DNA of 54,526 nt, from the NCBI GenBank assembly GCA_026400075.1, contig JAPLPS010000074.1, positions 1-54,526 on the forward strand, read 5' to 3'. Within the stretch, counting starts at the first letter, position 1; each line of letters starts with the position of its first letter. Under the pieces are notes generated by a model, which saw only the letters and a program-made list of their open reading frames with translations, was not told the origin of the DNA and did not search any database. This DNA comes from Polaromonas sp. (GTDB taxonomy: Bacteria; Pseudomonadota; Gammaproteobacteria; Burkholderiales; Burkholderiaceae_C). Positions 1-10,374 of this stretch are shown here, in pieces. The position numbers and the translations under genes are program-made.

Positions 1-90
1 GCGGACGCTGTAATTTTGCTGCTTCAGGCTGGCCAGCGTCACGCGCTCTTCGGGCTGGAGCTGGCTGTAGTTCTTGGGCTTGCTGTGCAT
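1..90 (-). mobile_element. N-terminus of an IS30-family-like transposase, truncated by the window edge
   Basis: Minus-strand translation from the ATG at 90: MHSKPKNYSQLQPEERVTLASLKQQNYSVR, resembling IS30-family transposase N-termini. Probable IS end sequence follows at about 112-148 (tggcaggtgttgcacttcagttttgaatccgcc). Confidence 0.65.
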
Positions 91-292
91 CTGCGTACCT
101 TACTGGATGGCAGGTGTTGCACTTCAGTTTTGAATCCGCCCTATGTTTCTTGACTTTGCCAACACCAGACGCATCGGATGAATTCTCGGGTGGCCGCTAG
201 AGAGACTCTGCGGCTGACCGTAAAATCAACGGTTCTGGCTGGCTGCAGGCTCAATCCATAACATTTTTACAACACTCATTACAGGATCAAAC

Positions 293-1234
293 ATGTCCCT
301 AGCAACCCCCTCGATGGCAGACCGCGACGGCAAAATCTGGATGGACGGCCAGATGGTTGACTGGCGCGACGCCAAAATCCATGTGCTGAGCCACACCCTG
401 CACTACGGCTGCGGCGCTTTTGAAGGCGTGCGCGCCTACAAAATGCCCGACGGCGGCACGGCGATTTTTCGGCTTGAAGAGCACACCGAGCGCCTGTTCA
501 ACAGCGCCAAAATCCTGCGCATGAAAATCCCGTTCACGCCGCAGGAAGTCATGGCCGCCCAGATTGCCGTGGTGCGCGAGAACAAATTAGAGAGCGGCTA
601 CATCCGTCCGCTGACCTGGATCGGCTCGGAAAAGCTCGGCGTCAGCCCCAAGGGCAACACGATTCACCTGATGGTCGCCGCCTGGACCTGGGGCGCGTAC
701 CTGGGCGAAGAAGGCATGAAGCGCGGCATCCGCGTCAAGACCAGCAGCTTCACGCGCCACCATGTCAACATCACGATGATCCACGCCAAGGCGGTGAGCA
801 ACTACACCAATTCGATCCTGGCCAACATGGAAGCGACCGACGAGGGCTACGACGAGGCGCTGCTGCTCGACCCGCAGGGCTTTGCCTCCGAGGGCGCGGG
901 CGAGAACCTGTTCATCGTGCGCAAGGGCGTGGTTTACACGCCGGATTCGAGCGCAGGCGCGCTCAACGGCAACACGCGCAACACGATTTTCAGTATCTGC
1001 AAAGACCTTGGCATCGAGATCAAGGAAAAGCCCATCACCCGCGACGAAATCTATATTTCAGACGAAGCCTTCTTCTCCGGCACCGCCGCTGAAGTCACGC
1101 CGATCCGCGAACTCGACCGCATCGAAATCGGCAGCGGCTCGCGCGGCCCGATTACCGAGAAAATCCAGGCGGCGTTCTTTGACATCGTCAACGGCCGCAA
1201 TCCCGCGTATGCCTCCTGGCTGACCCGCGTCTGA
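293..1234 (+). CDS. ilvE: Branched-chain amino acid aminotransferase
   Basis: 313 aa, class IV aminotransferase pattern (LHYGCGAFEGVRAY, ASEGAGENLFIV). Confidence 0.95.
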   Translation: MSLATPSMADRDGKIWMDGQMVDWRDAKIHVLSHTLHYGCGAFEGVRAYKMPDGGTAIFRLEEHTERLFNSAKILRMKIPFTPQEVMAAQIAVVRENKLESGYIRPLTWIGSEKLGVSPKGNTIHLMVAAWTWGAYLGEEGMKRGIRVKTSSFTRHHVNITMIHAKAVSNYTNSILANMEATDEGYDEALLLDPQGFASEGAGENLFIVRKGVVYTPDSSAGALNGNTRNTIFSICKDLGIEIKEKPITRDEIYISDEAFFSGTAAEVTPIRELDRIEIGSGSRGPITEKIQAAFFDIVNGRNPAYASWLTRV

Positions 1235-1288
1235 ACCTGTCAACCTTCCCGCGCTTGCCGCTTCGACATCCTGATTGAGTCAAAAATT

Positions 1289-1498
1289 ATGAGCAAATCT
1301 TCCACCATCGAGCTGCTGGCCAGCGACCTCAACCACCAGGGCGGCGTGTTCTGCCCCAATCCCAAGGCCGATATGGCGCTGTGGAATAGCCACCCGAAGG
1401 TGTATCTGGACGTAGCCCGCAGCGGCGAAGCCAAATGCCCGTACTGCGGCACGCTGTACAAGCTCAAGCCGGGCGAGCATTTCGGCGGCGGACATTAA
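1289..1498 (+). CDS. Small zinc-finger (zf-CHCC-type) protein
   Basis: 69 aa, FCPNPKADMALWNSHPKVYLD...CPYCGTLYKL; His/Cys ligands. Confidence 0.85.
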   Translation: MSKSSTIELLASDLNHQGGVFCPNPKADMALWNSHPKVYLDVARSGEAKCPYCGTLYKLKPGEHFGGGH

Positions 1499-1514
1499 AC
1501 GTGACGGTGTCGGC

Positions 1515-2570
1515 TTGAAAACGGGCGCGCAGGCTGCTGCCGTCAACTCGCTCATCATTGCCCCGCAGTGGATTGGCGACGCCGTCATGACCGAGCCGCT
1601 GCTGCGCCGCCTGCACGCGCGCGGCGAGCGCCTGACTGTCGGCGCGCTGCCGTGGGTGGCGCCGGTGTACCGCGCCATGCCGCAGGTCGCCGAGGTGATC
1701 GAGTTTCCGTTTGCCCACGGCGGCCTGCAGTTCAGGGCGCGGCGCAGCATTGCCAAACGGATTGAAGGCCAGTTCGACAAGGCCTATGTGTTGCCGAACT
1801 CGCTGAAAAGCGCGCTGCTGCCGTTCATGGCCAGCATTCCGCAGCGCATCGGCTACCTGGGCGAAACCCGCGTCGGCCTGCTGACGCACCGGCTGACGAA
1901 TCCGAAAAACAAGCCGCCAATGGTGGCGTTTTATTCGGCGCTGAGCGGCGAGGGCGGCCTGAGCGCCGACCGGCCGCAATTACACATCAACGCGGCAGAC
2001 ATCAGCGCCACGCTGGACGCGCTCGGCCTGCAGCGCGGCGGCTACGTCGTGTTCGCACCGGGCGCCGAATTCGGCCCGGCCAAGCGCTGGCCAGCGGCGC
2101 ATTTTTCTGAACTCGCGGCCAAGCTGACGGTGCCGGTGGTGCTGCTCGGCTCAGGCAAAGAAGCGGCGCTGTGCGACGACATCGCCGCGCCGGTCAACGC
2201 CGCGCAGCCCGGCAAATGCGTCAATCTGGCCGGAAAAACCTCGCTGCCGCAGGCGCTCGCCCTGATTGCCGCGAGCAAAAGCACCGTCAGCAACGACTCG
2301 GGGCTGATGCATGTGGCCGCCGCACTGGGCGTGCCGCAGGTGGCGGTGTTTGGCTCGTCGAGTCCGCTGCACACGCCGCCGTTGAACGACAAAGCCGCCG
2401 TGCTCTGGCTCAAAAGCGACCCGGCTTACCAGCCGCCGCTGGACTGCGCGCCCTGTTTTGAGCGCGATTGCCCGCTGGGCCACACGCGTTGTTTGAACGA
2501 CATCAGCGCGGCGCGGGTGCTGCAGGCGCTCGAAGAAATGGCGCCAGCCGGACGGCAAACGGTAGAATAA
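1515..2570 (+). CDS. waaF: Lipopolysaccharide heptosyltransferase II
   Basis: GT9 family features: [60 protein letters not shown]. Confidence 0.93.
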   Translation: MKTGAQAAAVNSLIIAPQWIGDAVMTEPLLRRLHARGERLTVGALPWVAPVYRAMPQVAEVIEFPFAHGGLQFRARRSIAKRIEGQFDKAYVLPNSLKSALLPFMASIPQRIGYLGETRVGLLTHRLTNPKNKPPMVAFYSALSGEGGLSADRPQLHINAADISATLDALGLQRGGYVVFAPGAEFGPAKRWPAAHFSELAAKLTVPVVLLGSGKEAALCDDIAAPVNAAQPGKCVNLAGKTSLPQALALIAASKSTVSNDSGLMHVAAALGVPQVAVFGSSSPLHTPPLNDKAAVLWLKSDPAYQPPLDCAPCFERDCPLGHTRCLNDISAARVLQALEEMAPAGRQTVE

Positions 2571-2691
2571 AGGCCCGGCTTACCACGTAGTTACCACGCG
2601 GTTACGGCGCACGTCAGGTGGGCTGTACGCAGCAGGTTCCCGTCAAATAGCCCCCGTTTTCACCGCTTTTTTAACTTTCAGGATTTCCACT

Positions 2692-3756
2692 ATGGCACTC
2701 GTTTCGATGCGCGAGCTGCTGGACCACGCCGCCGCCAATGGCTACGGCATTCCAGCTTTCAACGTCAACAACCTGGAACAGGTTCAGGCCGTGATGGCCG
2801 CCGCCGCCGAGGTGGGCGCCCCCGTCATCCTGCAGGCCAGCGCAGGCGCCCGCAAATACGCCGGTGAAGCCTTCATCAAGCACCTGATTCTGGCCGCCGT
2901 TGAAGCCTACCCGCACATTCCGCTGGTGATGCACCAGGATCACGGCCAAAGCCCGGCCATCTGCCAGGGCGCGATTGACCTGGGCTTTAGCTCGGTGATG
3001 ATGGACGGCTCGCTGCACGAAGACGGCAAGACCCCGGCCTCGTTCGAGTACAACACCGAAGTGACGCGCAAGGTCGTCGAAATGGCCCACGCCACCGGCG
3101 TGTCGGTCGAAGGCGAACTCGGCTGCCTGGGCAACCTGGAAACCGGCGAAGCCGGTGAAGAAGACGGCATCGGCGCCGTCGGCAAGCTCGACCACAGCCA
3201 GATGCTGACAGACCCCGAAGAAGCCGCCCAGTTCGTCAAGGCCACCGGCCTGGACGCGCTGGCGATTGCCATCGGCACCAGCCACGGCGCTTACAAATTC
3301 AGCCGCAAGCCCACCGGCGACATCCTGGCGATCTCCCGCGTCAAGGAAATCCACGCCCGCATCCCGAACACCCATTTGGTGATGCACGGCTCGTCGTCGG
3401 TGCCGCAAGACCTGCTGGCCATCATAAACCAGTACGGCGGCCAAATGAAAGAAACCTACGGCGTGCCCGTGGAAGAAATCCAGGAAGCCATCAAGTTCGG
3501 CGTGCGCAAGATCAACATCGACACCGACATCCGCCTGGCGATGACCGGCGCGGTGCGCAAGTTCCTCGCTGAGAACCCAGACAAGTTCGACGCCCGTGAA
3601 TGGCTCAAGCCTGCCCGTGAAGCCGCCAAGGCGATTTGCAAGCAGCGTTACATCGAGTTCGGCTGCGAAGGTCAGGCCGCCACGATCAAGGGCCGCAGCC
3701 TGTCCGTCGTCGCCGCCCAGTACGCCAATGGCGAACTGGCGCAAGTCGTCCAGTAA
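2692..3756 (+). CDS. fba: Class II fructose-bisphosphate aldolase
   Basis: [65 protein letters not shown]. Confidence 0.96.
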   Translation: MALVSMRELLDHAAANGYGIPAFNVNNLEQVQAVMAAAAEVGAPVILQASAGARKYAGEAFIKHLILAAVEAYPHIPLVMHQDHGQSPAICQGAIDLGFSSVMMDGSLHEDGKTPASFEYNTEVTRKVVEMAHATGVSVEGELGCLGNLETGEAGEEDGIGAVGKLDHSQMLTDPEEAAQFVKATGLDALAIAIGTSHGAYKFSRKPTGDILAISRVKEIHARIPNTHLVMHGSSSVPQDLLAIINQYGGQMKETYGVPVEEIQEAIKFGVRKINIDTDIRLAMTGAVRKFLAENPDKFDAREWLKPAREAAKAICKQRYIEFGCEGQAATIKGRSLSVVAAQYANGELAQVVQ

Positions 3757-3796
3757 TCTGCCCGTGCCATCCGCTGCGCCGGATTGGCGATAATTC

Positions 3797-3835
3797 AAAG
3801 CCCGTGGACTCTGCCCGAGTCGCACGGGCTTTTTT
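3797..3835 (+). terminator. Rho-independent terminator after fba
   Basis: AAAGCCCGTG...CACGGGCTTTTTT stem-loop plus T tract. Confidence 0.85.
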
Positions 3836-3860
3836 ACTTTTCCCTACCTGCATCACCTGC

Positions 3861-4778
3861 ATGACCACCATGACCACAGCACTTCACACCTCGGCCCTGA
3901 CTTCCCTGCCACTGCTCGCGCGCGGCAAGGTGCGCGACAACTACGCCGTCGGCCAGGACCGGCTGCTGATGGTGGCCAGCGACCGCCTGAGCGCGTTTGA
4001 CGTGATTCTGGGCGAGCCGATTCCCGGCAAGGGCGCGCTGCTGACGCAGATGGCGCTGTTCTGGTTCGGCAAGCTCGGCCACATCTGCCCGAATCACCTG
4101 ACCGGCGACGCGCCCGAAAGCGTGGTCAGCGCCGCAGAAATCCCGCAAGTGACGGCCCGCGCTATGCTGGTCAAGCGCCTGAAACCGATTCCGGTCGAAG
4201 CCGTGGTGCGTGGCTATCTGGCGGGCAGCGGCTGGGCCGAATACCAGCAAAGCCAGTCGGTCTGCGGCGTGGCTCTGCCTGCCGGACTGCAAAACGCCAG
4301 CAAGCTGCCCGAGCCGATTTTCACGCCCGCCGCCAAGGCCGAAGTCGGCGAGCATGACGAAAACATCGACTACGCCCAGGTCGAAAAAGTCGTCGGCCCC
4401 GAACTGGCCGCGCAGATCAAAAAGCTCAGCATCGAGATTTACCAGACCGCCGCCGCGTTTGCGCTGACCAAGGGCATCATCATTGCCGACACCAAATTCG
4501 AGTTCGGCCTGGACGACAACGGCACGCTGACGCTGATGGACGAGGTGCTGACGCCCGATTCGTCGCGCTACTGGCCGGTTGAAGGCTACGAAGCGGCGTT
4601 TGCCGCTGGCCAGAACCCGCCCAGCTACGACAAGCAGTTCGTGCGCGACTGGCTCGAAGCCGTGCGCATCAACGGCAAGCCGTGGGACAAAACCGCACCG
4701 TCGCCGCACCTGCCGCCCGACGTGATCGCCAAAACCGCCGCCAAGTACCAAGAAGCGATGACGCGGCTGACGGCCTGA
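3861..4778 (+). CDS. purC: Phosphoribosylaminoimidazole-succinocarboxamide synthase
   Basis: Start [60 protein letters not shown] synthase family. Confidence 0.95.
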   Translation: MTTMTTALHTSALTSLPLLARGKVRDNYAVGQDRLLMVASDRLSAFDVILGEPIPGKGALLTQMALFWFGKLGHICPNHLTGDAPESVVSAAEIPQVTARAMLVKRLKPIPVEAVVRGYLAGSGWAEYQQSQSVCGVALPAGLQNASKLPEPIFTPAAKAEVGEHDENIDYAQVEKVVGPELAAQIKKLSIEIYQTAAAFALTKGIIIADTKFEFGLDDNGTLTLMDEVLTPDSSRYWPVEGYEAAFAAGQNPPSYDKQFVRDWLEAVRINGKPWDKTAPSPHLPPDVIAKTAAKYQEAMTRLTA

Positions 4779-4811
4779 GGCGGGGCGGGGGGGGGCACCC
4801 TCCCAGTCCAG

Positions 4812-5114
4812 CTAGACCACCTCCAGCTCCCGCGTCGCCTCATCCAGCACCGACTGCGGAACACCGTGCTTTTTCAGCGCCTCAATCAGCCGCGCCTGTG
4901 CGCTGAACATGAACTGCGCCTCATCGCGGCGCAGGCCCTCGCTCAGGTATGCCTTGAGCAGCGTCTGGTATCCGGCAAAGCCGCGTTTCGGGGCAATGCT
5001 CTTCATAGAGTCCACCACATCCACCGGGATGCGCAACGTGATGGAGGTCATGGGCCGGTCTTTGGTCAGCCGGGTTTTGATGCGTTCAGAAATGCTCATG
5101 GTCTTGCCTTTCAT
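4812..5114 (-). CDS. BrnA-like/CopG-type antitoxin
   Basis: M(KGKTM)SISERIKTRLTKDRPMTSITLRIPVDVVDSMKSIAPKRGFAGYQTLLKAYLSEGLRRDE; ribbon-helix-helix. Overlaps the end of the upstream toxin ORF. Confidence 0.8.
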   Translation of the reverse strand: MKGKTMSISERIKTRLTKDRPMTSITLRIPVDVVDSMKSIAPKRGFAGYQTLLKAYLSEGLRRDEAQFMFSAQARLIEALKKHGVPQSVLDEATRELEVV

Positions 5115-5385
5115 GGGAGGTTGCCCGGCGGGCGGAAATGATGCGGATGAGCGCATTGTCAAGCTCGATATGCACCACAAACAGCAGGCGCGAGGAGGCG
5201 TCAAAGCCAATGATGGCGTCTCGCGCCTCCTGGTTGCGCCCGGCGTCCACCAAGCGAAACAAGGGGTCAAAGAACACCGTGGCTGCCTGCTCGAATGTCA
5301 CGCCGTCATGCTTACCCGGATTGCTTGCCGACTTGCGCTCATTCCACACGAAATCGCATCCATTGAGCTGATAGTGAATATCCAT
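5086..5385 (-). CDS. BrnT-like toxin
   Basis: 99 aa, FVWNERKSASNPGKHDGVTFEQAATVFFDPL...RLLFVVHIELDNALIRIISARRATSHERQDHE; classic BrnT layout. Confidence 0.88.
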   Translation of the reverse strand: MDIHYQLNGCDFVWNERKSASNPGKHDGVTFEQAATVFFDPLFRLVDAGRNQEARDAIIGFDASSRLLFVVHIELDNALIRIISARRATSHERQDHEHF

Positions 5386-5618
5386 GCCCTGAAGTCTAAA
5401 GAGTGTATTGTCTTTGTCAATACAATTTTTGATGAAAATTGATTTAGCTTCGTTACGCTTTCTCGGCAGGTCATGCCTCGCGCACGGGCGGCCTGTGGGA
5501 ATTTAGCTGTTGTTATTGAGGGATAGGCCCAACAAGGCACTGATTTTCAGGAAGATCTGCCGAAGTTTGCTTTATAAAGGCTTGGTTTTCCTCAACCTGG
5601 CCTCAGGCTTCAGCCCTC

Positions 5619-6197
5619 ATGAACGATCTGTCCAATCTGAACGAACCCGCCGCCATTGCCGGTATCTGGGCCGACTCGCGGGCCTGCGGCTTCACGATGG
5701 CGTCCGAGCCGCTGACCTGCTCGCTGCTGCGCACGCTGGCCGCGACCAAGCCTGCGGCGCGGTTTCTGGAGCTGGGTTCGGGTTCGGGCCTGTCCACCGC
5801 CTGGCTGCTCGACGGCATGGACGCGGCGTCCAGCTTGAGCACGGTGGACAACGACGAGGCGCTGCTGGCCATCCTGAAAAAGCACCTCGGCGCCGACCCG
5901 CGCCTGACGGTGGCTTGCGCCGATGGCGATGATTTCCTGCGCTCGCTGCAAGGGCAGCGCTTTGACTTCATTTTTGCCGACACCTGGGCGGGCAAATACC
6001 GCCTGCTCGACGAGGCGCTGGCGCTGCTGAACCCCGGCGGCCTGTACGTCATCGACGACATGCTGCCCCAGCCGAACTGGCCCGAAGGCCACGCCGAAAA
6101 AGTCGCCCATCTGGTTGCCACGCTGGAGCAGCGGGAGGATTTTCGGCTTACCAAGCTGTCCTGGGCGAGTGGTGTGATGTTGGTGAGCAGGCGCTGA
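5619..6197 (+). CDS. Class I SAM-dependent (O-)methyltransferase
   Basis: FLELGSGSGLSTAWLLDGM, VDNDEALLAILK, DFIFADTWAGKY, GGLYVIDDML. Confidence 0.85.
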   Translation: MNDLSNLNEPAAIAGIWADSRACGFTMASEPLTCSLLRTLAATKPAARFLELGSGSGLSTAWLLDGMDAASSLSTVDNDEALLAILKKHLGADPRLTVACADGDDFLRSLQGQRFDFIFADTWAGKYRLLDEALALLNPGGLYVIDDMLPQPNWPEGHAEKVAHLVATLEQREDFRLTKLSWASGVMLVSRR

Positions 6198-6260
6198 GTT
6201 GGGGAATTTTTGAGGGCCAGTTAGGCGGCGACTTCGGCGGCTGATGTTATTCGTAAATTC

Positions 6261-7067
6261 CTATTTTAAAAACTTTTGTTCGATTTTTGGAATGGTTTTG
6301 GCGATTGCTTCCGACAATTTTCGTCTTTTGAATATGTGTAATGCAGCTTCAAATATTTCAAAGGAATGTAGTAAGTCGGTTTCGTCAACTCCATCTGAAT
6401 GGGTGGCTTCATTGCCAACAAGCTTTAAAGCTGTCAACCAAGCTGCTTCTTCAGGATATTTTACAGCCATTGCCTGAATACTTTTGTGAAGCGTATTTTC
6501 ACAAAATTCTAGTTCGGTACACATTTTCTCCATAGCCCTCCTTAATTTCCCACCCGATGCAGGTAGATCGCTGTGAAAATAGTTAAAAGCATACAGGAGT
6601 TCTTCTGCGATTGATCTTGGAATAAAATTTTCTATCGGGAAAATTGGAAGTGGCGGGCTAAAGTATTCAGCCTTTATCTGAATAAATGATTTTTCATTAG
6701 AAAGACTGTTGGGTATTAGTGCAGATCCAGTTGCGGAAACAGTATGAAAGCAATTTTCACATTGAAAAAATGTGATGAATTTTCCAGGATTATATTTTAT
6801 ACCATCATATGCCATTACTCCATAGCACAAAATATCAAAGAAGCTATCCCCTTTAAGTGCAGTTTTAAGCCCAGAAGTTGCTACGGACTTATGACGATTG
6901 ACACTAAAATTTCCAAAATTTGATGGAACTCCTCGACACTCAAAGGTGTCGGGTTGCAACTTTAACTTGAGTGAGTTGCAGTATGGGCAAGGTAATACCG
7001 GATAATTATCTGGCGAGATAAAAGTTTTTACACTTTCCCATAGATATTTTGAAAACAAAATAGACAT
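6261..7067 (-). CDS. DUF4145-like domain protein
   Basis: CPYCNS zinc ribbon-like N-terminus; C-terminal IPRSIAEELLYAFNYFHSDLPASGGKLRRAMEKMC...LVGNEATHSDG resembles DUF4145. Markedly AT-rich against its flanks. Confidence 0.65.
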   Translation of the reverse strand: MSILFSKYLWESVKTFISPDNYPVLPCPYCNSLKLKLQPDTFECRGVPSNFGNFSVNRHKSVATSGLKTALKGDSFFDILCYGVMAYDGIKYNPGKFITFFQCENCFHTVSATGSALIPNSLSNEKSFIQIKAEYFSPPLPIFPIENFIPRSIAEELLYAFNYFHSDLPASGGKLRRAMEKMCTELEFCENTLHKSIQAMAVKYPEEAAWLTALKLVGNEATHSDGVDETDLLHSFEIFEAALHIFKRRKLSEAIAKTIPKIEQKFLK

Positions 7068-7259
7068 CGTTTTTTACTTATTCAAATGTTTAGATAGATT
7101 CACAATGAACATTGTGCCATGCTAATTTTTCTAGCTATTGCCTATTCGTTGAGGGGATAGTCTTTGGATGGCTCCGGTTGATGAAAAGTGTCGGTATTTC
7201 TCATGTTCAGTGAGCGCCATCCGTTTGACCCGCTGAAATTTCGGAAGCTATACTCCCCG

Positions 7260-7511
7260 CCAAGCCCACATCAAAAAAAGGTGTGGCCGGGTTTGGAAGC
7301 CCGAGTCACTTCTGCGACGTAAGCCGCAGTTTCACCGCAGAACCTGCGGCTTCATCATTTCTGCCTCCAGTTTTTGGCGGCTCGGATGGGGGAGCCTCGG
7401 CTCCGCCGGTTTTCGCAAGAAGTGCCCGGTCTTCCAACCTGTTCGAGCTGCCGCCCTCATTTGGAAGTGAGTGCGTCAGTTTTTGCAAACTGCACTTCTT
7501 GGAGGCCATTC
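7260..7511 (+). promoter_or_regulatory. Structured leader region upstream of the HTH gene
   Basis: Several inverted repeats: GGGTTTGGAAGCCC, GCCGCAG..CTGCGGC, GGCGG..CCGCC. No convincing protein in it. Confidence 0.4.
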
Positions 7512-7604
7512 ATGGCTGAATTCGTCACGGGCGCGTGCGCCCTCATTCCCGTCTTCACGGGCAAATTCTCCGATTCCTGCGCCCTGAACGGCGGTGCCGC
7601 ATGA
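7512..7604 (+). CDS. 30-aa leader ORF translationally coupled (ATGA) to the downstream HTH gene
   Basis: GGAGG 8 nt upstream of the ATG; MAEFVTGACALIPVFTGKFSDSCALNGGAA; stop TGA overlaps the ATG of the next ORF (GCATGAGCC). Confidence 0.45.
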   Translation: MAEFVTGACALIPVFTGKFSDSCALNGGAA

Positions 7605-8722
7605 GCCGCCCCGACCTCGACATGGCCGCCAAAATCTGGCGCTGCGCCCTGCCGCCGGGCGTCAACAAGCTGGTGCTGCAATGTTTCGTCCACCACCTCA
7701 ACGCCAGGGAGGGCGCGGCCTATTTTGGCCTGAGCTGGCCCAGCATCAGCCGCGTGGCGCGCATGTGCGGCATCAGCGAGCGCACGGTGCAGGGCCACAT
7801 CCGCGCCCTGGAGCGCGCTGGCATCCTGCGCGCCCGGCTGCGCACGGGCCGCACCACGCGCTACAGCATCCACACCGACACCCTGGCGCCGCTGGTGTTC
7901 AGCACCGACACCGTGGTGCTGGATGCGCTGGCGCCGACCCCCGCAGTTTTTGCCGAAAAACCTGCAGCCAACGACACGCAAGCCGCAGAAAACGACACAA
8001 AACCTGTCGAAATCTGCACCCTAACAGGAGATAGATCGTCTAAAAACGCAGCAGTAACAGCCGCCCCGGCGCTGCCGGACGCGCTGCTGCTGGCCGATGG
8101 CGTTCCGCCGCAAGTCCTGGCCGACTTCGCGGCGATACGGGCCAAAAAGAAGCTGGGCGCGCTCAACGCCACCGCGCTGGACGCGCTGCGCAGCCAAGCC
8201 GCCATCGCGGGCCTGACGCTGGCGCAAGTCTTGGCACTCTGCTGCACCCGCAACTGGGGCCGCTTCGAGGCCGCCTGGCTGACGGACACCCGCCGCAGCC
8301 CGGCTGGCAGCGCCAACCCGGCCAGCGCAGCCAGCGCCAGCACGGCCAACGTCACCCCACCCGCGCCGCCCGCAGGCCCGCCGCCCGCACCGCCCGCGCC
8401 GCCCAAACGGGCAGCGCCCGAAGTCGTCGCCGCTGGCTGTCAGCGCCTGCAGGAAATCCGCCAAACCATGCGCGGCGCCCCGGCCATGCCCGCCATGCCG
8501 CCCGGCGCCCGCGAAATCCGCATCACCCCCGATGCCCCCGGCTGGGCCGTCGCCATCGTCAACAAACAGCGCACCGGCCAGCACGTCAACCGCAGCGCGC
8601 TGGACAACGCCTGCGCTGTCCTCAAGCTCGACCCGGCGGGCCTGCGCCGCGCCGTTCCGCATGACGCCTGCACTGCGCGCAAGCCGAATCCGGCGGGCTT
8701 GGCGGCGGGGCGGATGCATTGA
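7601..8722 (+). CDS. Helix-turn-helix (HTH_36-like) protein, plasmid/phage-accessory type
   Basis: AYFGLSWPSISRVARMCGISERTVQGHIRALERAGILRARLRTGRTTRYSI winged-HTH; Pro/Ala-rich linker. Confidence 0.65.
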   Translation: MSRPDLDMAAKIWRCALPPGVNKLVLQCFVHHLNAREGAAYFGLSWPSISRVARMCGISERTVQGHIRALERAGILRARLRTGRTTRYSIHTDTLAPLVFSTDTVVLDALAPTPAVFAEKPAANDTQAAENDTKPVEICTLTGDRSSKNAAVTAAPALPDALLLADGVPPQVLADFAAIRAKKKLGALNATALDALRSQAAIAGLTLAQVLALCCTRNWGRFEAAWLTDTRRSPAGSANPASAASASTANVTPPAPPAGPPPAPPAPPKRAAPEVVAAGCQRLQEIRQTMRGAPAMPAMPPGAREIRITPDAPGWAVAIVNKQRTGQHVNRSALDNACAVLKLDPAGLRRAVPHDACTARKPNPAGLAAGRMH

Positions 8723-8821
8723 GGCGGCACACGGCGTTTGGCTCTGTGGCATCAAGCGTTTTGTCATCAAATCGCATTGATTTCATTGAAGATTTTTCGG
8801 CGTGATTTCACGCTCTCCTCA

Positions 8822-9112
8822 TCAGACGGCCAGCCTGAGCGCCTCCGGCGTGCGCGCCGCAATGCGCAGCAGCGTCTTGGCCGCGCCGGATGGCTCACGC
8901 CTGCCTTGCTCCCAGTCCTGCAAGGTGCGTACCGAAACGCCCAGCAGTGCTGCAAATGCGGACTGCGAAACCCCGACCTTCGCCCTGGCTTCGGCAGCAG
9001 CTGTCAGGGTGACAACAGTCGTGCGTGCCGCCTTGCCCGCCTTCATTTGCCGGACGGACGCCAGCAGGTCATTTTGGAATTGTTCCATTTCCGCGTCGAT
9101 TGGTTTAGCCAT
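8822..9112 (-). CDS. Xre/NadS-like HTH antitoxin
   Basis: MAKPIDAEMEQFQNDLLASVRQMKAGKAARTTVVT...RAKVGVSQSAFAALLGVSVRTLQDWEQGRREPSGAAKTLL. Confidence 0.85.
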   Translation of the reverse strand: MAKPIDAEMEQFQNDLLASVRQMKAGKAARTTVVTLTAAAEARAKVGVSQSAFAALLGVSVRTLQDWEQGRREPSGAAKTLLRIAARTPEALRLAV

Positions 9113-9416
9113 GTTCCACCTCGTGTTTAAGTTTTGCCAAAAATTCAGCGGGCAGGTTGTCGAATTTTGCTTTCGCATAGACGATCAGCAGCCAGATGCG
9201 CCCCTCAAGCTCGTTGAAATAAATCACCCGCGCACCGCCGCGCTTGCCCATGCCGGCGCGGCTCCAGCGCACCTTGCGGCAGCCGTTGGAGCCCGGCACC
9301 ACATCGCCAGCCAGCGGGTTGGCTGCAATCCAGTTGATGAACTCGACTCGTTCAGCCTCAAGCCAAACGCCTTGCGCGTACTTTTGAAAAATCTCGGTTT
9401 CAGAAACTGTATGCAT
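9105..9416 (-). CDS. RelE/HigB-type toxin partner
   Basis: MHTVSETEIFQKYAQGVWLEAERVEFINWIAANPLAGDVVPGSNGCRKVRWSRAGMGKRGGARVIYFNELEGRIWLLIVYAKAKFDNLPAEFLAKLK; overlaps the antitoxin start. Confidence 0.87.
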   Translation of the reverse strand: MHTVSETEIFQKYAQGVWLEAERVEFINWIAANPLAGDVVPGSNGCRKVRWSRAGMGKRGGARVIYFNELEGRIWLLIVYAKAKFDNLPAEFLAKLKHEVEHG

Positions 9417-9710
9417 GGCTTTAATCATACGGCATTGCCGTACTAAATCAATAAAGCAAGCCATGTTGATGATGGGAATTCTTTCGGCGTAGTTACGCTT
9501 TCGCCGTAGGGGTAGAAGTTGGCAAAATAGTTGGCAAAAGTATAGAAAAACCCAATGAAATCAAATAGTTATTTTGAATTCAATCTTGGCAAGATGAAGG
9601 CATCTCTCCCTGTAGTCCGCTTTGTCTCCGATGTCACAGCCCGCTAACACCACGGGCGGGCCGCTTTGGCCAAGAATCAAGCCTCAACCCCAACCCCCCA
9701 GGAGACAGAC

Positions 9711-10292
9711 ATGGCAGCGAAAAAGATTCTGATGATTTGCGGCGACTACTGCGAGGACTACGAAACGATGGTGCCTTTTCAGGCGCTGCTGGCCGTCGGG
9801 CACACGGTGCATGCGGTGTGCCCGGACAAAAAAGCCGGTGATTCCATCAAGACCGCCATCCACGACTTTGAAGGCGCGCAGACCTACAGCGAAAAGCCCG
9901 GCCACAACTTTGCGCTGAACGCCACGTTCGCCGACATCGCGGTCGAAAGCTACGACGCGCTGGTCGTGCCCGGTGGCCGAGGCCCGGAGTATCTGCGCAC
10001 CTATCCGGCGGTGGTGGCAATGGTCAAGCACTTTTTTGACGCGAATAAGCCGGTCGCCGCCGTCTGCCACGGCGCGCAGCTGCTGGCGGGCGCGGGCGTG
10101 CTGAAAGGGCGCACCTGCTCGGCTTACCCGGCCTGCCGTTTCGAGGTCGAGCAGGCGGGCGGCACCTACGCCGACATCGCCATCGACGCGGCTCACACCG
10201 ACGGCAACCTGGTGTCGGCGCCCGCCTGGCCTGCGCATCCGGCTTGGATCGCCCAGTTCCTGGTGCTGCTGGGCACGCAGATCACGCATTGA
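9711..10292 (+). CDS. DJ-1/PfpI family protein
   Basis: KILMICGDYCEDYETMVPFQ, YDALVVPGGRGPEYLR, PVAAVCHGAQLLAGAGVLKGR. Confidence 0.92.
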   Translation: MAAKKILMICGDYCEDYETMVPFQALLAVGHTVHAVCPDKKAGDSIKTAIHDFEGAQTYSEKPGHNFALNATFADIAVESYDALVVPGGRGPEYLRTYPAVVAMVKHFFDANKPVAAVCHGAQLLAGAGVLKGRTCSAYPACRFEVEQAGGTYADIAIDAAHTDGNLVSAPAWPAHPAWIAQFLVLLGTQITH

Positions 10293-10374
10293 CGCCGCCC
10301 AGCCGCTGCTGCATGATTCCGGCTGGCCCGCAGGGGCCGTCCGACAACGCAAGCAAGCAAGCTGGAGATGCAAC

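Noticed and set aside
9510-9545. agttggcaaaat/agttggcaaaag short tandem repeat as an attachment site
   Set aside because: Only about 11 bp, no second copy at the other side of the island seen; too weak to support an att site.
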